This document shows, one piece after another, positions 61,448-64,000 of a stretch of DNA of 64,000 nucleotides. The translations under genes and the position numbers were made by a program. The stretch comes from Acidobacteriota bacterium (GTDB taxonomy: Bacteria > Acidobacteriota > Terriglobia > Terriglobales > Acidobacteriaceae): positions 46,308 through 110,307 of the forward strand of contig JAKAXU010000005.1 of assembly GCA_021816455.1 (NCBI GenBank), written 5' to 3'. Each line of letters starts with the position of its first letter. Positions within the stretch are counted from its first letter, which is position 1. Under the pieces are notes generated by a model. The model saw nothing but the letters and a program-made list of their open reading frames with translations, did not search any database and was not told the DNA's origin.

Positions 61448-62419
61448 CTACATCTCCGCCTGGTGCAGCAGCGCGGCGACCGCGCACGAGGTGAGCCGTG
61501 TCGCCGCCGAGTCCGCCCGACTGGTCAGGATGACCGGAACGCGCGCGCCGAGCACAATCCCCGCCAGTTGCGCGCCGCCCAGATACTCCAGTTGCTTCGC
61601 CAGCATATTGCCCGATTCGAGATCCGGCACCACCAGAATGTCCGCCTTGCCGGTCACCGGCGACACCAGCCCCTTGATCTGCGCCGCCTTCTCGCTGACC
61701 GCCGTATCGAAGGCAAGCGGGCCATCCAGAATTCCGCCGGTAATCTGCTTGCGATCCGCCATCTTGCACAACGCCGCTGCGTCCAGCGTGGAGGCAATCT
61801 TCGGATTCACCGTCTCGACGGCCGACAGCAGCGCCACCTTCGGCTCCGGAATACCCAGCGCATGCGCCAGGTGAATGGCGTTCTGAACGATATGCACCTT
61901 GTCTTCCAGATCCGGCTCGATGTTGATCGCAGCATCGGTAATCAGCAGCGTTCGATCATAGGCCGGTGTATCCATCACAAAGACGTGGCTGATCCGCCGA
62001 TTGGTCCGCAGTCCCGTATCCCGCGCCATGGCCACGCGCATCAGCTCATCGGTGTGCAGGCTGCCCTTCATCATCGCCTGCACCTTGCCGCTGCGGCACA
62101 GGTCCACGCTGACTTGCGCGGCAGCCGCCTCGGTCGCCGCTTCCACCATCGGCAGTCCCTCCACACGCACACCCATCCGCGACGCCAGCTCGCGGATCGC
62201 TTCCCCATCGCCCACCAGCACCGGCTCGATCAACCCCGCTTCGGCCGCTTCCAGCGCGCCGCCGAGCGCCACCTCCGAGAGCGGCCAGCAGACCGCCGTC
62301 GTCAATGCGGGCAGCTCCCGGCAACGCTCCAGAAACTTGTGAAAGACGTGGTAGTCCTGCGGATGTCCAACCAGCGGATCGATGGTCACCGACTCCGCCA
62401 GCGTTGCCAGATCGCTCAT
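61448..62419 (-). CDS. Phosphate acetyl/butyryltransferase
   Basis: A 323-residue PTA_PTB-family enzyme exchanging phosphate and CoA on an acyl group. The family blocks are present: AVCWPLSEVALGGALEAAEA, LVGDGEAIRELASRMGV, KVQAMMKGSLHTDELMRVAM, ISHVFVMDTPAYDRTLLITD, VALLSAVETVNPKIASTLDA and ADILVVPDLESGNMLAKQLE. The central block fits the Ptb-like half found in enoyl-CoA hydratase/phosphate acetyltransferase proteins; no hydratase domain is fused here. It could work with the acetate kinase at 48.8 kb to make ATP from acetyl-CoA. A strong site (GGAGGGAGAGG) precedes ATG 62419. Confidence 0.92.
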   Translation of the reverse strand: MSDLATLAESVTIDPLVGHPQDYHVFHKFLERCRELPALTTAVCWPLSEVALGGALEAAEAGLIEPVLVGDGEAIRELASRMGVRVEGLPMVEAATEAAAAQVSVDLCRSGKVQAMMKGSLHTDELMRVAMARDTGLRTNRRISHVFVMDTPAYDRTLLITDAAINIEPDLEDKVHIVQNAIHLAHALGIPEPKVALLSAVETVNPKIASTLDAAALCKMADRKQITGGILDGPLAFDTAVSEKAAQIKGLVSPVTGKADILVVPDLESGNMLAKQLEYLGGAQLAGIVLGARVPVILTSRADSAATRLTSCAVAALLHQAEM

Positions 62420-62731
62420 GCCTCTCCCTCCAACCTGTCTTTGGGGATGGCCGCCGCGCTCCTGCCATCTCCGGTGCTTCTTCCATCTTCCACCAATTGC
62501 CCTCCACTTTGCCTGTGTCCGCAGTCACCTCGCTGACGGGTCCGAAGCAATCCAGGGATTTTCTTCAAAATACGGGCTGAAGTTTCAGCGGATGAAGACT
62601 TTTTCCGAGTTTTCGGGTTCAATCGACTGCAGGATACGTCCTACTGAATGGACGATCGGTTCATGCGCTCTCCGGGAATCCCGTCCGAATCGATGCTCCC
62701 GGACACGAACCACAGAAAGGAAGCAAGAACC
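62420..62731. other. Divergent intergenic region without recognised motif
   Basis: A gap of 312 bp between the phosphotransacylase (minus) and the VWFA-type gene (plus). It must hold two promoters, but no convincing -35/-10 pair, palindrome or small gene was seen. Confidence 0.5.
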
Positions 62732-63685
62732 ATGAAAGCACGACTGCTCATTTTTCCCGCGGTTGCCGCGGCTATGCTCGTCTCCGGCGTCGTCCTGCGC
62801 GCGCAGGACATTGATGCCACCCAGGGCCGCGCTATTATCACCGTTCTGCCCAAACACGACAAAGCACCGGCTCCATCCGTCTCGCCGGACGACATCAAGT
62901 TGACCGTGGACGGTAAGCCCGCAAAAATTACCAGCCTGCTTGCCTCGCAAGGACCAAAGGCGAACATCGAGTTCGTCATCCTCATCGACGACACGGCCCG
63001 CTCCAGCATTGGCATACAGCTCTCCGACATCGTGCACTTCATACAGGCTCTCCCGCTCAATGCCCGAGTCTCGCTTGGATATATGGAATACGGCTCGGTA
63101 CAGATGGTCACCCCGCTCACCCATGACCGCACCGCTGTCATCAAAGGCCTGCGTCTGCCTGGCGGGGTCTCGTACTCCAATGGCAGCCCGTATTTCTGCC
63201 TCTCGGAACTGGCCAAACACTGGCCCTCCTCGGATAGGACAGCGCTGCGCGAAGTGCTCATGATCACCGACGGTATCGACGATTACGAGCGCCGCTTCGA
63301 TCCCGAAGACCCCTACGTGCAGTCCGCCATTCAGGACGCGACACAGGCCCGTCTGGTCGTCTATACACTCTACTGGCATGGTCGCGGCGACCCGGGCAGC
63401 AGCTCCTACGTGGGCAACGGCGGACAAAACCTGCTCGTGGAAGTGTCCAGCGCCACGGGTGGCTTCTCCTACTGGGAAGGCTTCGGCAACCCGGTCACTT
63501 TCGAGCCGTTCCTGGCCGATCTCAACCACCGCCTGCGCAACCAGTATGAGATGACCTTCACCTCGCCCTACAGCGGCAAGGAAACCACAGCCTCGGTACG
63601 CTTCAAGCTGGACAAGAGCGACGCCAGGGCGACCGCTCCGCAGCAGGTCTTCCTCTATCACCCGAACAGCGCCCCGGTCGACTGA
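62732..63685 (+). CDS. Exported VWFA-like domain protein
   Basis: A 317-residue protein with a signal peptide (LLIFPAVAAAMLVSGVVLRA, cleavage near AQD). After a short beta region (RAIITVLPKHDKAPAPSVSP, DDIKLTVDGKPAKITSLLAS) a von Willebrand A-like Rossmann domain covers about residues 80-270. It has the metal-site strand IEFVILIDDTARSSIG (DDTARSS for the usual DxSxS), then LREVLMITDGIDDYE. The MIDAS is therefore modified. The C-terminus is VRFKLDKSDARATAPQQVFL. Such proteins are frequent in Acidobacteria with no known role. AAAGGAAG precedes ATG 62732. Confidence 0.85.
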   Translation: MKARLLIFPAVAAAMLVSGVVLRAQDIDATQGRAIITVLPKHDKAPAPSVSPDDIKLTVDGKPAKITSLLASQGPKANIEFVILIDDTARSSIGIQLSDIVHFIQALPLNARVSLGYMEYGSVQMVTPLTHDRTAVIKGLRLPGGVSYSNGSPYFCLSELAKHWPSSDRTALREVLMITDGIDDYERRFDPEDPYVQSAIQDATQARLVVYTLYWHGRGDPGSSSYVGNGGQNLLVEVSSATGGFSYWEGFGNPVTFEPFLADLNHRLRNQYEMTFTSPYSGKETTASVRFKLDKSDARATAPQQVFLYHPNSAPVD

Positions 63686-63722
63686 CACTTCGCGGATTCC
63701 GACCGGACAGACTCTAAATTCC

Positions 63723-63749
63723 GCAGACAGCGCCAAGCGCGCTGTCTGC
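63723..63749 (+). terminator. Hairpin after the VWFA-like gene
   Basis: An 11-bp perfect stem (gcagacagcgc / gcgctgtctgc) with loop caagc, followed by CTTCCGCTCTC rather than a clean T-run. It may be a weak terminator. Confidence 0.55.
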
Positions 63750-63808
63750 CTTCCGCTCTCCCCCACCAAGCAGCCCGTTCATCCGCTGCATGACAATGCT
63801 TTCCTTGG

Positions 63809-64000
63809 TTGTCATTCCCGCAGGGAATCTGCTTCTGCCTTTGCCTTTGCTTTCCTCGTTGTCATTCCCGCAGGGAATCTGCTTTTGCCTTTGCCTTTGC
63901 TTTCCTCGTTGTCATTCCCGCAGGGAATCTGCTTCTGCCTTTGCCTTTGCTTTCCTCGTTGTCATTCCCGCAGGGAATCTGCTTTTGCCTTTGCCTTTGC
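63809..64000. repeat. 50-bp tandem repeat, cut by the window end
   Basis: Units start at 63809, 63859, 63909 and 63959 (the last is incomplete at 64000). Each contains the hairpin core ATTCCCGCAGGGAAT, then a TTTGCC-rich stretch. Units 1 and 3 read GCTTCTGCC, units 2 and 4 GCTTTTGCC, so the larger period is 100 bp. Apart from this base the units are identical. No spacer-like variable part exists. Confidence 0.95.

Noticed and set aside
48831..62419. Acetate kinase and phosphotransacylase as one operon
   Set aside because: They are 11 kb apart on opposite strands; a functional link is possible but no operon exists.
63809..64000. CRISPR-like array at the window end
   Set aside because: The whole 50-bp unit repeats with one alternating base. 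There are no unique spacers and no cas genes, so it is a plain tandem repeat.

Overview
This window looks like a chromosomal segment of an Acidobacteriota member, probably order Terriglobales (Acidobacterium, Granulicella, Terriglobus or Edaphobacter-like). This is judged from gene content: GH127, GH35 and GH3 glycosidases, a DUF4382/DUF5666-type lipoprotein, a response regulator fused to a thioredoxin-reductase-like domain, HspR-type MerR control of dnaJ, a HpnI-like glycosyltransferase, high GC and a Gram-negative envelope (bamA, skp, lpxA, lpxI). No rRNA, tRNA, CRISPR array, transposase, integrase or phage gene was recognised.

Layout. 0-9 kb: end of asnS, a CSS-EAL phosphodiesterase, frr, then a carbohydrate block (Gfo/Idh oxidoreductase and GH127 overlapping by ATGA, divergent from a secreted GH35). 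9-14 kb, mostly minus strand: His-rich small protein, HtrA-type protease, coaE-folD, a small zinc-ribbon protein, MerR, glutathione peroxidase. 14-24 kb: CPXCG protein, bamA, skp, lepA, MltD-like lytic transglycosylase, a Lys/Ala repeat DNA-binding protein. 24-28.4 kb minus strand: exported peroxiredoxin, fabZ-lpxA-lpxI in a tightly overlapping operon, an exported protein and an SDR. 28.6-33.3 kb plus strand: lipoprotein, dnaJ-hspR, glycosyltransferase. 33.3-40.7 kb: motA-motB behind a PAS/degenerate-GGDEF protein, a cNMP-domain histidine kinase and a fused receiver/thioredoxin-reductase-like protein, divergent from a LuxR regulator without a receiver Asp. 40.8-51 kb: lipoprotein-mltG, divergent from ruvX-greA-CDP-alcohol transferase-proC, a DUF3825 gene, acyltransferase, LPS-type glycosyltransferase, ackA and ctaA. 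51-64 kb: a sugar operon (SSS symporter, small membrane protein, isomerase, inactive-looking M24 protein), a frameshifted Tat-exported aminotransferase, a Crp/Fnr regulator, GH3, a phosphotransacylase, a VWFA-type exported protein and a 50-bp tandem repeat running off the end.

How the genes work together. One theme is plant or microbial polysaccharide use: GH127, GH35 and GH3 enzymes, an Na+/sugar symporter with an isomerase, and LacI-like operator palindromes. A second is envelope construction: BamA/Skp, FabZ/LpxA/LpxI, MltD/MltG, glycosyltransferases. A third is signalling and motility: EAL and GGDEF proteins, MotAB, histidine kinase.

The least explained structure is a dispersed repeat of 111-114 bp. 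Three copies (40654-40764 in reverse orientation, 51087-51200, 56190-56302) share inverted ends and a conserved central hairpin with variable loops. All lie between genes, and one copy completes the stop codon of its neighbour. Other signals are a terminator-like hairpin just before the DUF3825 start, a 4 x 14 bp repeat between dnaJ and hspR, and several inverted repeats in divergent promoter regions.
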